NCBI GenBank assembly: GCA_013813945.1
Contig: JACCQV010000586.1
Location: 1-36,496, forward strand
Origin: Deltaproteobacteria bacterium
GTDB lineage: Bacteria > Myxococcota_A > Polyangia > Haliangiales > Haliangiaceae
Direction of reading: 5' to 3'
Length of the DNA: 36,496 nucleotides
A program made the translations under genes and the position numbers. The notes below the pieces were generated by a model. The model saw only the letters and a list, made by a program, of their open reading frames with translations. It searched no databases and was not told the DNA's origin. This document shows, in pieces, positions 1-8,013 of the stretch; positions within the stretch are counted from its first letter, which is position 1, and each line of letters opens with the position of its first letter.

Positions 1-1
1 C

Positions 2-97
2 GTCAACGCGATCGAGCCCGATAACCGTAGCGGCTACTACTACTCGTATTACGGCTACACGGAGAAGAATCCCGAACCGTCGCAATCCGAGGCGTGA
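2..97 (+). CDS. C-terminal end of a Wzc-like tyrosine autokinase (partial)
   Basis: Only the last 31 codons are in the window; the gene continues upstream of base 1. They read in frame to TGA at 95-97 and encode a tail with six tyrosines in nine residues (GYYYSYYGY), followed by a short acidic end. A tyrosine cluster at the extreme C terminus is the hallmark of bacterial BY-kinases (Wzc, CpsD, EpsB type). These autophosphorylate there and control polymer length and export together with OPX proteins. The position directly ahead of a sugar-nucleotide gene in a polysaccharide locus agrees. No kinase domain is visible, so the call rests on the tail and the context. Confidence 0.6.
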   Translation, partial: VNAIEPDNRSGYYYSYYGYTEKNPEPSQSEA

Positions 98-102
98 GAT
101 CG

Positions 103-1074
103 ATGACGCCGTTGCACGTCGTCGTCACAGGAGCCGCCGGGTTCATCGGCTCGCACACGTGCGAGCGGCTGGTCAAACAGGGGCACCGCGTCACCGGCAT
201 TGACTCGTTCGACGATTATCTCTACCCGGCCGACATCAAACGAGCCAATGCCGCGGAGCTGGCGAAGCTCCCGGCTGCGCAGTTCGAGCTGATCACCGCG
301 AACATCTGCGATGCCACAGCGATGGCATCGGCGTTGAGCTCCGACGTCGACGTGGTCTGCCATCTTGCCGCCCTCGCGGGCGTCCGGCCATCTCTCGCCG
401 AACCACTACGCTATCTGCGGACCAATATCGAAGGCACGGGCGTGATCATCGAGCGGATGCGTGCGATCGGCCTGCGTCGCCTGGTGTTCGCGTCTTCGAG
501 CTCGGTATACGGCGCCAAGTCTGGAACGCAGATCGCAGCGTTCACCGAGAATGATCCATGCCTTACGCCGGCGTCGCCCTATGCGGCGACCAAGCGCATG
601 AACGAGCTGCAGCTGTCGGCGTACCGTGACCTCTTCGGGCTCGGCGTGTTCGCGCTGCGCTTCTTCACGGTGTATGGACCGCGGCAACGCCCCGACATGG
701 CGATTCACAAGTTCGTCCGCGCGATCTCGACCGGTGCTCCGATCACCGTGTTCGGTGACGGCACCTCGCGACGCGACTACACGTTCATTGACGACATCGT
801 CACCGGCGTCGTCGCAGCCATCGAGCGTGTCGAGGCGGGACGCTACGAGGTGATCAATCTCGGTGGAACCTCCACCATCTCGCTGGCCGAGCTGATCGAG
901 GTGATCGAACGTGTCGTCGGCAAGCGCGCCGTGATCGATCGTCAGGCTGACCAGCCAGGCGACGTGCCGATCACCTACGCCAATATCGACCGCGCCCGCT
1001 CGTTCCTCGCATACAGCCCGACGACGCGCGTCGAAGAGGGCGTCGCCAAGTTCTGGGACTGGTTCCGACGTTAG
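103..1074 (+). CDS. NAD-dependent epimerase, UDP-glucuronate 4-epimerase type
   Basis: An extended short-chain dehydrogenase of 323 residues. Seen: the nucleotide-binding motif TGAAGFIG at residues 9-16, the SSSSVYG strand near 131, the catalytic pair Tyr160 and Lys164 (YAATK), and the stretch FFTVYGPRQRPDMA near 187. That last stretch, the following RRDYTFIDDIV and the early IKRAN segment closely resemble CapI/LpsL-type UDP-glucuronate 4-epimerases, which make UDP-galacturonate for capsule and LPS. ATG 103 is preferred, with GAGG at 89-92 upstream. A GTG at 94 overlapping the previous stop would add three residues. It follows the kinase gene and begins a long run of same-strand sugar genes. 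Substrate is inferred from family resemblance. Confidence 0.8.
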   Translation: MTPLHVVVTGAAGFIGSHTCERLVKQGHRVTGIDSFDDYLYPADIKRANAAELAKLPAAQFELITANICDATAMASALSSDVDVVCHLAALAGVRPSLAEPLRYLRTNIEGTGVIIERMRAIGLRRLVFASSSSVYGAKSGTQIAAFTENDPCLTPASPYAATKRMNELQLSAYRDLFGLGVFALRFFTVYGPRQRPDMAIHKFVRAISTGAPITVFGDGTSRRDYTFIDDIVTGVVAAIERVEAGRYEVINLGGTSTISLAELIEVIERVVGKRAVIDRQADQPGDVPITYANIDRARSFLAYSPTTRVEEGVAKFWDWFRR

Positions 1075-1097
1075 AACACTCATCAATGGAGCTGACG

Positions 1098-2165
1098 GTG
1101 AATACGAATGCAGCGACTTCATCGTGGAGCGGACCGCTCGCGACGGCAGCGGGGTCCGTCGCAAGTGCGGCAGAGGACCTGGGCACCTCGCAGTGGGCTT
1201 CGGTCATTCGGGCCTGGACTGTGCCGTTCCTGTTTCATGGCATGGAGGAGGTGTTCAATAGCGGCGAGGACCCAACGACCGGGTTGCAGCGCGTCCTGGA
1301 TCGTCTCTGCGACACGTTGAAGACGTCAGCAGCCTCGGGATTCGGTGCTCTCAGCGCACCTGCCGCGGCACGCGAGCAGAGTGTGGCGGTCGAGAAAATG
1401 ACCGGGGAGCACTACGGTCGCCTGTTCCGCGAGTTCAGCAAGGAATCCTTCGCATCGGAACCCGCGCGGCTACTGAACGACCGCCTCACCCGGAACAACG
1501 TCACGCTGCCTGACTTGAAGACAGCTCGCGTCCTCGATGCGGGGTGCGGCGGTGGGCGCTACTCCGTTGCATGGCACCTGCTCGGTGCACATGACGTCCT
1601 TGGTGTTGACCTGTCCGAGCCTGGCATCGCAGATGCCCGCGCGCGTGCGGAGGCGATGAAGCTGCAAGGTGTCAGGTTCGAGCATGCCGATGTCGTCGAG
1701 CTTCCGCTCGAGCGCGACAGCTTCGACCTCGTGTTCTCCAACGGAGTCTTGCATCACACGCGGGACTGGGCGCGTGGCATCGAGCGGTTGGTGTCGGTGC
1801 TCAAGCCGGGCGGCCTCGGCTGGCTCTACTTGATCGAAAACCCAGGTGGCTATTTTTGGGATGTGATCGAGCTCGCCCGCAAGATCATGCGCACCGAAGT
1901 CCACGAGCAAGCGCGCGTAGCAGTCGCGATGCTCGGGATTCCTGCGAATCGCATCTTCTACATGCTCGATCACGTGATGGTGCCGATCAATCTGCGGCTC
2001 ACGACGGAAGAGATCACGGCAGAGCTCAAGAAGGGCGGCGCCCGCGACATCCGCCGGCTGACACGCGGCACCGACTTCGATCGGGTCGAGCGCATCTACC
2101 AGAAAGACTCCTACGCGGTCGAAAAGTACGGTGCCGGCGAGCATCGATTCGTTTTCACCAAATAG
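1098..2165 (+). CDS. SAM-dependent class I methyltransferase
   Basis: The protein has a Rossmann-type SAM-binding core. Motif I is VLDAGCGGGRYS near residues 145-156, an acidic residue follows in GVDLSE, and FDLVFSNGVLHH with LKPGG correspond to motifs II-III of Methyltransf_11/25 proteins. About 100 residues precede the core with no motif I recognise. GTG 1098 is chosen because GGAG at 1088-1091 sits six bases upstream. ATG 1086 would add four residues but has no ribosome site. It lies 5 bases before a glycosyltransferase, so O- or N-methylation of a sugar in the repeat unit is the likely role. The acceptor cannot be told from the sequence. Confidence 0.75.
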   Translation: MNTNAATSSWSGPLATAAGSVASAAEDLGTSQWASVIRAWTVPFLFHGMEEVFNSGEDPTTGLQRVLDRLCDTLKTSAASGFGALSAPAAAREQSVAVEKMTGEHYGRLFREFSKESFASEPARLLNDRLTRNNVTLPDLKTARVLDAGCGGGRYSVAWHLLGAHDVLGVDLSEPGIADARARAEAMKLQGVRFEHADVVELPLERDSFDLVFSNGVLHHTRDWARGIERLVSVLKPGGLGWLYLIENPGGYFWDVIELARKIMRTEVHEQARVAVAMLGIPANRIFYMLDHVMVPINLRLTTEEITAELKKGGARDIRRLTRGTDFDRVERIYQKDSYAVEKYGAGEHRFVFTK

Positions 2166-2170
2166 CGTGG

Positions 2171-3106
2171 ATGAAGGCACTTCCCCGCGTGACGCCGCTG
2201 GTCTCGATCATGCTGCCCTGCTTCAACTCGCAGGACACGCTGCCGCTCGCTCTCGCGTCGTGCATCGGGCAGTCCATCGATGACTGGGAGTGCGTGTGCC
2301 TCGACGATGGCTCCACGGATCGAACCTCGGAGATCCTCGAGTATGCGGCCGCGCGTGATTCCCGGTTCCGGATCGACCGGTTCACGGTCAATCAGGGGCG
2401 CGGCGCTGGACGGCAGCGCATCCTGGAGCTCGTGCGCGGTGAATACCTCGCGTTCCTGGACTCCGACGACTGGATGTACCCGGAGCGCCTCGCACGTGAG
2501 GTCCGGTGGCTGGAAGCCGACTCCAAGATCGCTGCCGTAAGTGCCTGCGCTGCAGTAACAGATGGACCAGATGTTCTTGTCGGTGTGCAACGCCCGCGTG
2601 CTCCACACGCGCTGCCGACCGTCGCGATGTTCGATCGCCCCGTGCCTCCACCGCTCGTGTTCCCCACGTCCATGATCCGGACGGACCTCGCGAAGGCCAC
2701 AGGCTTTGATCCAGCCTTTCGCCGCTCGCAGGACTCCGACTTTCTGATCAGGGCGCTGCTCGGCAAGCACTACGCCCTCGGATCCGAAATCTTGTACGCC
2801 TACTCGCAGGCCAGCGCAGCGAACCTCGAACGAACTCTCGAGGGCTATCACTACCGCATGCGATCTCATCTCCGGCACTGGCAAGCCCATCCGGTGCGGG
2901 TCATGCGCACTCTCTCGGAGACGGGCGCGAAGATCCTCGCGTATCGAGCCGCCGGACTGCTGGGCATGGAGAGCTCCTTGATTCATCGCCGATGGGATGC
3001 CTTCGACGAAGGTCACCGGCACGAGTTCGCCGCTGCTCTCGCGCAAGTTCGCGTGGCCGAATCGGCGCTGTTCGAATCGGCTCAGCCCGCGACTGGTAGC
3101 CCGTAA
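2171..3106 (+). CDS. Family 2 glycosyltransferase
   Basis: A 311-residue GT-A type transferase. It opens with VSIMLPCFNSQDTL, the N-terminal strand and loop of GT2 enzymes. LDDGSTDRT near residues 41-49 is the first acidic nucleotide-sugar-binding motif, and FLDSDDW near 98-104 is the DXD metal and diphosphate site. There are no obvious transmembrane segments, so it should act at the inner face of the membrane on a lipid-linked acceptor. The open frame extends far upstream through the methyltransferase gene, but the conserved N terminus places the start at ATG 2171, five bases after that gene's stop. Donor and linkage are unknown. Confidence 0.85.
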   Translation: MKALPRVTPLVSIMLPCFNSQDTLPLALASCIGQSIDDWECVCLDDGSTDRTSEILEYAAARDSRFRIDRFTVNQGRGAGRQRILELVRGEYLAFLDSDDWMYPERLAREVRWLEADSKIAAVSACAAVTDGPDVLVGVQRPRAPHALPTVAMFDRPVPPPLVFPTSMIRTDLAKATGFDPAFRRSQDSDFLIRALLGKHYALGSEILYAYSQASAANLERTLEGYHYRMRSHLRHWQAHPVRVMRTLSETGAKILAYRAAGLLGMESSLIHRRWDAFDEGHRHEFAAALAQVRVAESALFESAQPATGSP

Positions 3107-3107
3107 C

Positions 3108-5018
3108 ATGTGCGGCATCGTCGGCGCGCTCCGTCTCGATAGCACCCACGTCAATGGGGAGTGGCTCCGTGTCGCTCGTGACTGTCTGACCCATCGGGGC
3201 CCCGACGACGCCGGGATGCACCTCGAGGGAGGCTTGGGTCTCGCTCACCGTCGACTGTCGATCATCGATTTGTCCGAAGCCGGCCGGATGCCGATGACGA
3301 ATGAGACCGGCGACGTGTGGGCCGTCTTCAATGGCGAGATCTACAACTTCCCCGCGCTTCGAACCGAGCTCGAGGGGCATGGTCACGTCTTCCGCAGTCA
3401 CACCGACAGCGAAGTCGTCGTGCATGCGTACGAGCAGTGGGGCACGGACAGCTTCGCTCGTTACGACGGAATGTTTGCTGTCGCGATCTGGGATCGGAAG
3501 CGCCGTCGTCTCGTGCTCGCGCGTGACATCGCCGGCGAGAAGCCGCTGTACTACTTCCACAAGGCCAACAAGGTCGTGTTGTTCGCGTCGACGATCAGTC
3601 CGCTCCTGACGTCACCCGAGGTCCCCCGTGTGGTCGACCCAGAGGCGTTGCGCTTGTACGCCGAGTTTGGCTTCGTGCCCGAAACTCGTTCGATCATCGA
3701 GGGCGTCCAGAAGGTCGCGCCTGGAACCTTCGTCGTGTTCGAGGACAACCAGGCGCCCGTTCGTCACACGTACTGGAGCTTCAAGGACTCCGTCCTGCCC
3801 AACCGGCCAGAGCGCGAGGTAACGCTCGATCAAGCCACCGATCATCTTCACGAGTTGCTGCGTTCATCCGTGCGCGCGAGGCTCGTCGCCGATGTGCCAC
3901 TCGGCGCGTTCCTGTCCGGTGGCATCGATTCGAGCCTGGTCGTCGCGCTCATGGCGGAGACGAGTGCACGCACGGTGCGAACGTTCACGATCGGCTTTCG
4001 CGAAGCCGCGTTCGATGAGAGCGAGTATGCACATCGCGTGGCCAAGCATCTCGGCGTGGAGAACACGACGATGGTGGTGTCCGCTGCCGATGTCCTACGC
4101 GAGCTCGATTCGATCACCCATGCCTTCGACGAGCCGATGGCGGACTACTCCGCACTCCCAAGTCTCGCCGTTGCCCGCCTTGCCCGCCGACACGTCACCG
4201 TTGCGCTCACCGGCGACGGAGCCGACGAGGCGTTCGGTGGATACCGATACTATGGGGCCACTCGCCTGTTCGAGAAGGTCTCGTCAATCGTGCCGCGAGT
4301 CGTTCGCCGACAAATCGCTCGAGCTGCTGCGCTGGTACCCGATCCGCGTGTTCGACGAGCACTTGCCCGTTCTTCTTCGATCGACGCGGCTGCGTACTTC
4401 GGTCGCAGTGGGTTCTATCGGGGCGCGACCGCGAGCTCCGGCCTGCTTCACATTTTTCCGCCTGACTCTCCCCGCCACTCTCCGGCGGACACTGTCGCGA
4501 GCTACGTCCGATCGTTCCCCCATTTGCGGGCGACGGAAGCCGGCATGTTGTGGGACGCCACTCACACCCTTCCCGGCGCCTGGTTGGCCAAGGTCGATCG
4601 GACAACGATGGCCGTGGGTCTCGAAGCTCGGGCGCCGTTTCTCGATCGTCGGGTGCTCGAGTACGCATTCCAACTACCGCTGGACCATCGCGTCCGCGGT
4701 CAGCAGAAGAAGATCGTCTTGAAGCGAGTACTTGCCCGATATCTCCCGACGGAGCTGATCGAGCGTCCCAAGCAAGGGTTCACCGCCCCCATGCGGACAT
4801 GGTTCGCGAATGAGCTTCGCGCCGAGCTCTACGATCGGTTGTCCCCGGCGCGCGTTGCGCGATTCGGTGTGTTCGATCCGGCTGGCGTTCAGAAACTTCT
4901 CCGAGATCAGACGAGCGGTGCCGCAGATCACACCCAGCTCCTGTGGGCCCTGTTTCATCTCGATCGTTGGTATGACGCGTACATCGAGAGCCCGAAGGGC
5001 ATCAGCTCGGCGGCGTGA
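3108..5018 (+). CDS. asnB: Asparagine synthetase-like glutamine amidotransferase, copy 1
   Basis: The protein has 636 residues. ATG 3108 puts the nucleophilic Cys2 at the N terminus (MCGIVG), as needed for a glutaminase of the Ntn type. RGPDD, HRRLSIIDLS and FNGEIYN complete the glutaminase half. The synthetase half has the ATP PP-loop FLSGGIDSS near residue 270 and TGDGADE with Asp370. In Escherichia coli AsnB the residue matching Asp370 is, from memory, the catalytic Glu348 of GEGSDE. AsnB-like proteins in O-antigen and capsule loci are often thought to amidate sugar carboxylates rather than aspartate. It lies one base after the GT2 stop and just before neuB, so a uronic or nonulosonic acid is a reasonable acceptor, but this is inferred. 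Confidence 0.85.
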   Translation: MCGIVGALRLDSTHVNGEWLRVARDCLTHRGPDDAGMHLEGGLGLAHRRLSIIDLSEAGRMPMTNETGDVWAVFNGEIYNFPALRTELEGHGHVFRSHTDSEVVVHAYEQWGTDSFARYDGMFAVAIWDRKRRRLVLARDIAGEKPLYYFHKANKVVLFASTISPLLTSPEVPRVVDPEALRLYAEFGFVPETRSIIEGVQKVAPGTFVVFEDNQAPVRHTYWSFKDSVLPNRPEREVTLDQATDHLHELLRSSVRARLVADVPLGAFLSGGIDSSLVVALMAETSARTVRTFTIGFREAAFDESEYAHRVAKHLGVENTTMVVSAADVLRELDSITHAFDEPMADYSALPSLAVARLARRHVTVALTGDGADEAFGGYRYYGATRLFEKVSSIVPRVVRRQIARAAALVPDPRVRRALARSSSIDAAAYFGRSGFYRGATASSGLLHIFPPDSPRHSPADTVASYVRSFPHLRATEAGMLWDATHTLPGAWLAKVDRTTMAVGLEARAPFLDRRVLEYAFQLPLDHRVRGQQKKIVLKRVLARYLPTELIERPKQGFTAPMRTWFANELRAELYDRLSPARVARFGVFDPAGVQKLLRDQTSGAADHTQLLWALFHLDRWYDAYIESPKGISSAA

Positions 5019-5032
5019 CAGCGTCGATCTCA

Positions 5033-5051
5033 GCTCGCACGTAACGCGAGC
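5033..5051 (+). other. Hairpin between asnB and neuB, possible attenuator
   Basis: GCTCGC at 5033-5038 and GCGAGC at 5046-5051 form a perfect 6-bp stem with a 7-base loop. It starts 15 bases after the asnB stop, in the 80-bp gap that is the widest in the first plus-strand run. No T-run follows, so a classic intrinsic terminator is unlikely. It could be an RNA-stability element, an attenuator or chance. Confidence 0.25.
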
Positions 5052-5098
5052 ATTGGGATCCTCGGCTATGCTCCGACACCGCATTTGGCACGCCATCG

Positions 5099-6160
5099 AT
5101 GAGCGCCTCACTTCGCAACATGATCCGGTTTCCGGCCGCCGCCCGCGGCACGGGCTGCGTGATCGTTGGTGAAGTCGCGCAGTCTCACGATGGGAGCCTC
5201 GGACTCGCCCATTCGTTCATCGATGCGATCGCGGACGCCGGCGCCGATGCGGTCAAGTTCCAGACGCACATCGCTGCCGCCGAGAGTACGCCGGGCGAAC
5301 CGTGGCGCGTGAAGTTCAGCAAGCAGGACGCTTCTCGCTACGACTACTGGAAGCGGATGGAGTTCACAGAGACACAATGGACTGGCCTCAGGCAACACGC
5401 CGACGAGAGGGGGCTGCTGTTCCTCAGCTCGCCGTTCTCTTTGGAAGCTGTCGAGTTGTTGAGGCGCCTCGACATGGCTGTCTGGAAGATCGCATCAGGT
5501 GAGGTGAGCAATCTGATGCTTCTTGAGGCCATCGCAAAGACCAAGCGTCCCATGGTGCTGTCGTCGGGTATGAGCAACCTACAGGAGCTCGATGCCGCCG
5601 TGGCACTCGTGCGTGGTGCCGAAGTCCCGTTCGGCGTCATGCAGTGCACGTCCATGTACCCATGTCCTCCCGACAAGGTCGGGCTCGGGCTCCTCGAGAC
5701 CTATCGTGCACGCTACGGCTGCCCGGTTGGTCTCTCCGATCATTCTGGAACCATCTATCCCGGACTCGCAGCAGCCACCCTCGGCTGCGACATCCTGGAA
5801 ATCCACGTCGCGCTTTCTCGCGAGATGTTCGGGCCAGACGTTCCATCATCCGTCACCACGAGCGAGCTGCGCCAGCTGGTCGAAGGCATCCGGTTCATAG
5901 AGGCCATGCGTGGCGGCGACGTGGACAAGGACGCCATGGCCGAGGAGCTCTCGACGGTTCGCGCACTCTTCACGAAGAGTGTTGTGGTCCGACGAGCCCT
6001 GCCTGCCGGAACCGTCCTTCGGCTCGATCACCTCACTGTCAAAAAACCAGGCACCGGCATTCCGGCTGCCAATCTTGCCGACCTCGTCGGCCGCACTCTG
6101 CGGCGCGAGGTCGCGGCGGACACCCTGCTCAGCGTGAGCGATCTGGAGGACGCGAAGTGA
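5099..6160 (+). CDS. neuB: Sialic/nonulosonic acid synthase (NeuB family)
   Basis: This 353-residue enzyme would condense a 6-carbon acylamino sugar with phosphoenolpyruvate to give a 9-carbon nonulosonic acid. Seen: the barrel start VGEVAQSHDGSLGLA near 23, GADAVKFQTH near 48, SRYDYWKRMEF near 79, IASGE near 131 and LSSGMSNL near 154. GLSDHSG places His215 and LEIHVAL places His236, the two positions that bind metal in meningococcal NeuB. The last ~65 residues form the antifreeze-like SAF domain (SVVVRRALPAGTVL). The start is ATG 5099; ATG 5120 is an alternative, and neither has a clear ribosome site. Whether the product is sialic, legionaminic or another acid depends on the substrate and is not settled here. 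Confidence 0.92.
   Translation: MSASLRNMIRFPAAARGTGCVIVGEVAQSHDGSLGLAHSFIDAIADAGADAVKFQTHIAAAESTPGEPWRVKFSKQDASRYDYWKRMEFTETQWTGLRQHADERGLLFLSSPFSLEAVELLRRLDMAVWKIASGEVSNLMLLEAIAKTKRPMVLSSGMSNLQELDAAVALVRGAEVPFGVMQCTSMYPCPPDKVGLGLLETYRARYGCPVGLSDHSGTIYPGLAAATLGCDILEIHVALSREMFGPDVPSSVTTSELRQLVEGIRFIEAMRGGDVDKDAMAEELSTVRALFTKSVVVRRALPAGTVLRLDHLTVKKPGTGIPAANLADLVGRTLRREVAADTLLSVSDLEDAK
6145..6150 (+). promoter_or_regulatory. Ribosome binding site fixing the neuC start
   Basis: GGAGGA lies six bases ahead of GTG 6157, inside the last codons of neuB. The open frame runs more than 500 bases upstream of this point, so the site helps decide the true start. Confidence 0.7.
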
Positions 6161-7314
6161 AGAAGCGCAGCGTCTGCGTCGTGATTACTGCCCGCCCGAG
6201 CTACAGCCGCATCAAGACGGCGCTCACAGCGATCAACAAGCACCCTGCGCTCGAGCTCAAGCTCGTCGTGGCAGCATCCGCACTGCTCGACCGGTACGGA
6301 AACGCCGTCAACGTCATCGAGAAGGACGGATTCAAGATCAACGAACGCGTGTTCATGGTGCTCGAGGGCGAGAGCCCGACATCGATGGCCAAGACCACGG
6401 GCCTTGGAATGATCGAGCTCGCGACGGTGTTCGATAATCTCAAGCCTGACGTCGTCGTGACCGTCGCTGATCGGTACGAGACCCTCGCGACTGCAGTAGC
6501 AGCGTCCTACATGAACTTGCCGCTCGCACACGTGCAGGGCGGCGAGGTCTCGGGCTCGATCGACGAGAAGGTACGCCACGCAGTGACCAAGCTCGCCGAC
6601 CTCCACTTCGTCTCGACGAAGCTGGCCGGAGAGAGAGTCACGAAGATGGGAGAGGATCCTGCGACGGTGTACTGCACGGGGTGCCCATCCATCGATCTCG
6701 CTGCCGAGATTCTCTCGGGTCCTGAGCTAGACTTCGATCCCACCAAGAAGTACGGCGGCGTTGGTCCCGAGCTGGACCTGTCCAAGGGCTATGCCGTCGT
6801 CATGCAGCACCCAGTGACAACCGAGTACCAGCTTGCTCGCCAGCACGTCACCGAGACTCTTCGCGCCTCGCGAGAGGTCGGCATTCCGACATTGTGGTTC
6901 TGGCCAAATGTCGACGCCGGATCCGACGGCACTTCTACAGGCGTGCGCACGTTCCGCGAGAACGAGAAGCCGACAAACATTCGGTTCTTCAAGAACATGG
7001 AACCGACCGACTTTCTGCGGCTGATCTACAACGCACGTTGTCTGATCGGGAACTCCAGTGTCGGTATCCGCGAAGCTTCGTTCCTGGGAGTCCCCGTCGT
7101 CAACGCCGGTTCCCGCCAAGGCGGTCGCGAGCGAGGCGCGAACGTCATCGATGTTGGATATCATCAGAGCGAGATCGCGGGCGCGATGCGTCGACAGCTG
7201 GACCACGGCCGCTACGCGAGCGACCGCACCTATGGGGTAGGCGACGCAGGCACGCGCATTGCCGATCTCCTTGCCGAGGTTCCGCTCAAGGTCGAGAAGC
7301 GGTTGGCCTACTGA
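6157..7314 (+). CDS. neuC: UDP-N-acetylglucosamine 2-epimerase, hydrolysing (NeuC/LegG family)
   Basis: A GT-B-fold epimerase of 385 residues. It releases UDP and yields the free 2-epimerised sugar (ManNAc, or a 2,4-diacetamido-6-deoxy sugar in the LegG branch) for NeuB. Seen: VVITARPSYSRIKTAL at the N terminus, VVVTVADRYETLATAVAA near 106, LAHVQGGEVSGSIDEKVRHAVTKL (in pieces) near 125, YCTGCPSIDL near 170 and GNSSVGIREASFLGVPVVN (in pieces) near 293, which binds the nucleotide. The start is GTG 6157 overlapping the neuB stop (GTGA), with GGAGGA six bases upstream. Gene order neuB-neuC-neuA with overlaps marks one pathway. Confidence 0.9.
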   Translation: MKKRSVCVVITARPSYSRIKTALTAINKHPALELKLVVAASALLDRYGNAVNVIEKDGFKINERVFMVLEGESPTSMAKTTGLGMIELATVFDNLKPDVVVTVADRYETLATAVAASYMNLPLAHVQGGEVSGSIDEKVRHAVTKLADLHFVSTKLAGERVTKMGEDPATVYCTGCPSIDLAAEILSGPELDFDPTKKYGGVGPELDLSKGYAVVMQHPVTTEYQLARQHVTETLRASREVGIPTLWFWPNVDAGSDGTSTGVRTFRENEKPTNIRFFKNMEPTDFLRLIYNARCLIGNSSVGIREASFLGVPVVNAGSRQGGRERGANVIDVGYHQSEIAGAMRRQLDHGRYASDRTYGVGDAGTRIADLLAEVPLKVEKRLAY

Positions 7315-8009
7315 TGGATGTGCTCGGAGTCGTCACTGCACGCGGCGGCTCGAAGGGCGTACCGCGCAAGAATATCCGGCTCCTTGGCGGCAAGCCGTTG
7401 CTTGCCTGGACCGCCGAGGCCGCGCTGTCTGCGCGAAGCCTGACGAAGGTGATCCTCTCCACCGATGACGAAGAGATCGCAGCGATAGGAAGAGCCGCAC
7501 ACCTCGAGGTCCCGTTCATGCGTCCTCCCGAGCTAGCGCAGGATCGCACGCCGACGTTGGCTGTTCTGCAGCACGCGGTTGGCTGGGTCGAAGCGCAGGG
7601 CGAACGGTATGACGCGGTTTGTCTGCTGCAGCCGACCAGCCCGCTGCGAACGGCAGCGACGATCGATGGTTGCATCGCAAAGCTCGTCGAGACGGGCGCC
7701 GATGCGGTGGTCACCGTGCTCCGTGTCCCCGCCGAGCACAATCCGCACTGGGTGTACTTCGCGTCTGTCGATGGAGACCTGCACCTTGCGACTGGCGAGA
7801 CCGAGCCGATTTCTCGCCGCCAGGATCTCCCTCCCGCCTACCATCGGGAAGGCTCGGTCTACGTCACGCAGAGAGACGTCCTGATCGAGCAGAGCAGCTT
7901 GTACGGTGCGCGCGTGATCGGATACGAGGTCGACGCGTCGACGAGTGTCAACATCGACTCGCTCGAGGACTGGGCCCGTGCCGAGTCCCTCGTGCGGCCT
8001 GGAGCGTGA
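7314..8009 (+). CDS. neuA: CMP-nonulosonic acid cytidylyltransferase
   Basis: The 231-residue protein activates the nonulosonic acid with CTP to give the CMP-sugar donor. Seen: TARGGSKGVPRKN at residues 8-20, the signature CTP-binding P-loop of CMP-NeuAc/CMP-Kdo synthetases; LLQPTSPLR near 103; SRRQDLPPAYHREGSVY (in pieces) near 163; and a C-terminal IDSLEDWARAE segment with acidic metal ligands. The start ATG 7314 shares one base with the neuC stop (TGATG). It is a single-domain enzyme with no esterase extension. LegF and PseF proteins are in the same family, so the exact acid is open. Confidence 0.9.
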   Translation: MDVLGVVTARGGSKGVPRKNIRLLGGKPLLAWTAEAALSARSLTKVILSTDDEEIAAIGRAAHLEVPFMRPPELAQDRTPTLAVLQHAVGWVEAQGERYDAVCLLQPTSPLRTAATIDGCIAKLVETGADAVVTVLRVPAEHNPHWVYFASVDGDLHLATGETEPISRRQDLPPAYHREGSVYVTQRDVLIEQSSLYGARVIGYEVDASTSVNIDSLEDWARAESLVRPGA

Positions 8010-8013
8010 CCCG

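Noticed and set aside
406..1164. Long minus-strand open frames opposite plus-strand genes (here and opposite most genes)
   Set aside because: They lie opposite genes with full family motifs, show Arg/Ser/His-rich low-complexity translations and match no family. High G+C content produces such shadows.
1856..2170. Upstream extension of the first GT2 frame
   Set aside because: It overlaps the methyltransferase gene and reads as an Arg/His-rich shadow. The conserved GT2 N terminus begins right after ATG 2171.
5083..5100. Sigma-54-like TGGCAC before neuB
   Set aside because: The second half of a -24/-12 promoter (TTGC at the right spacing) is missing.
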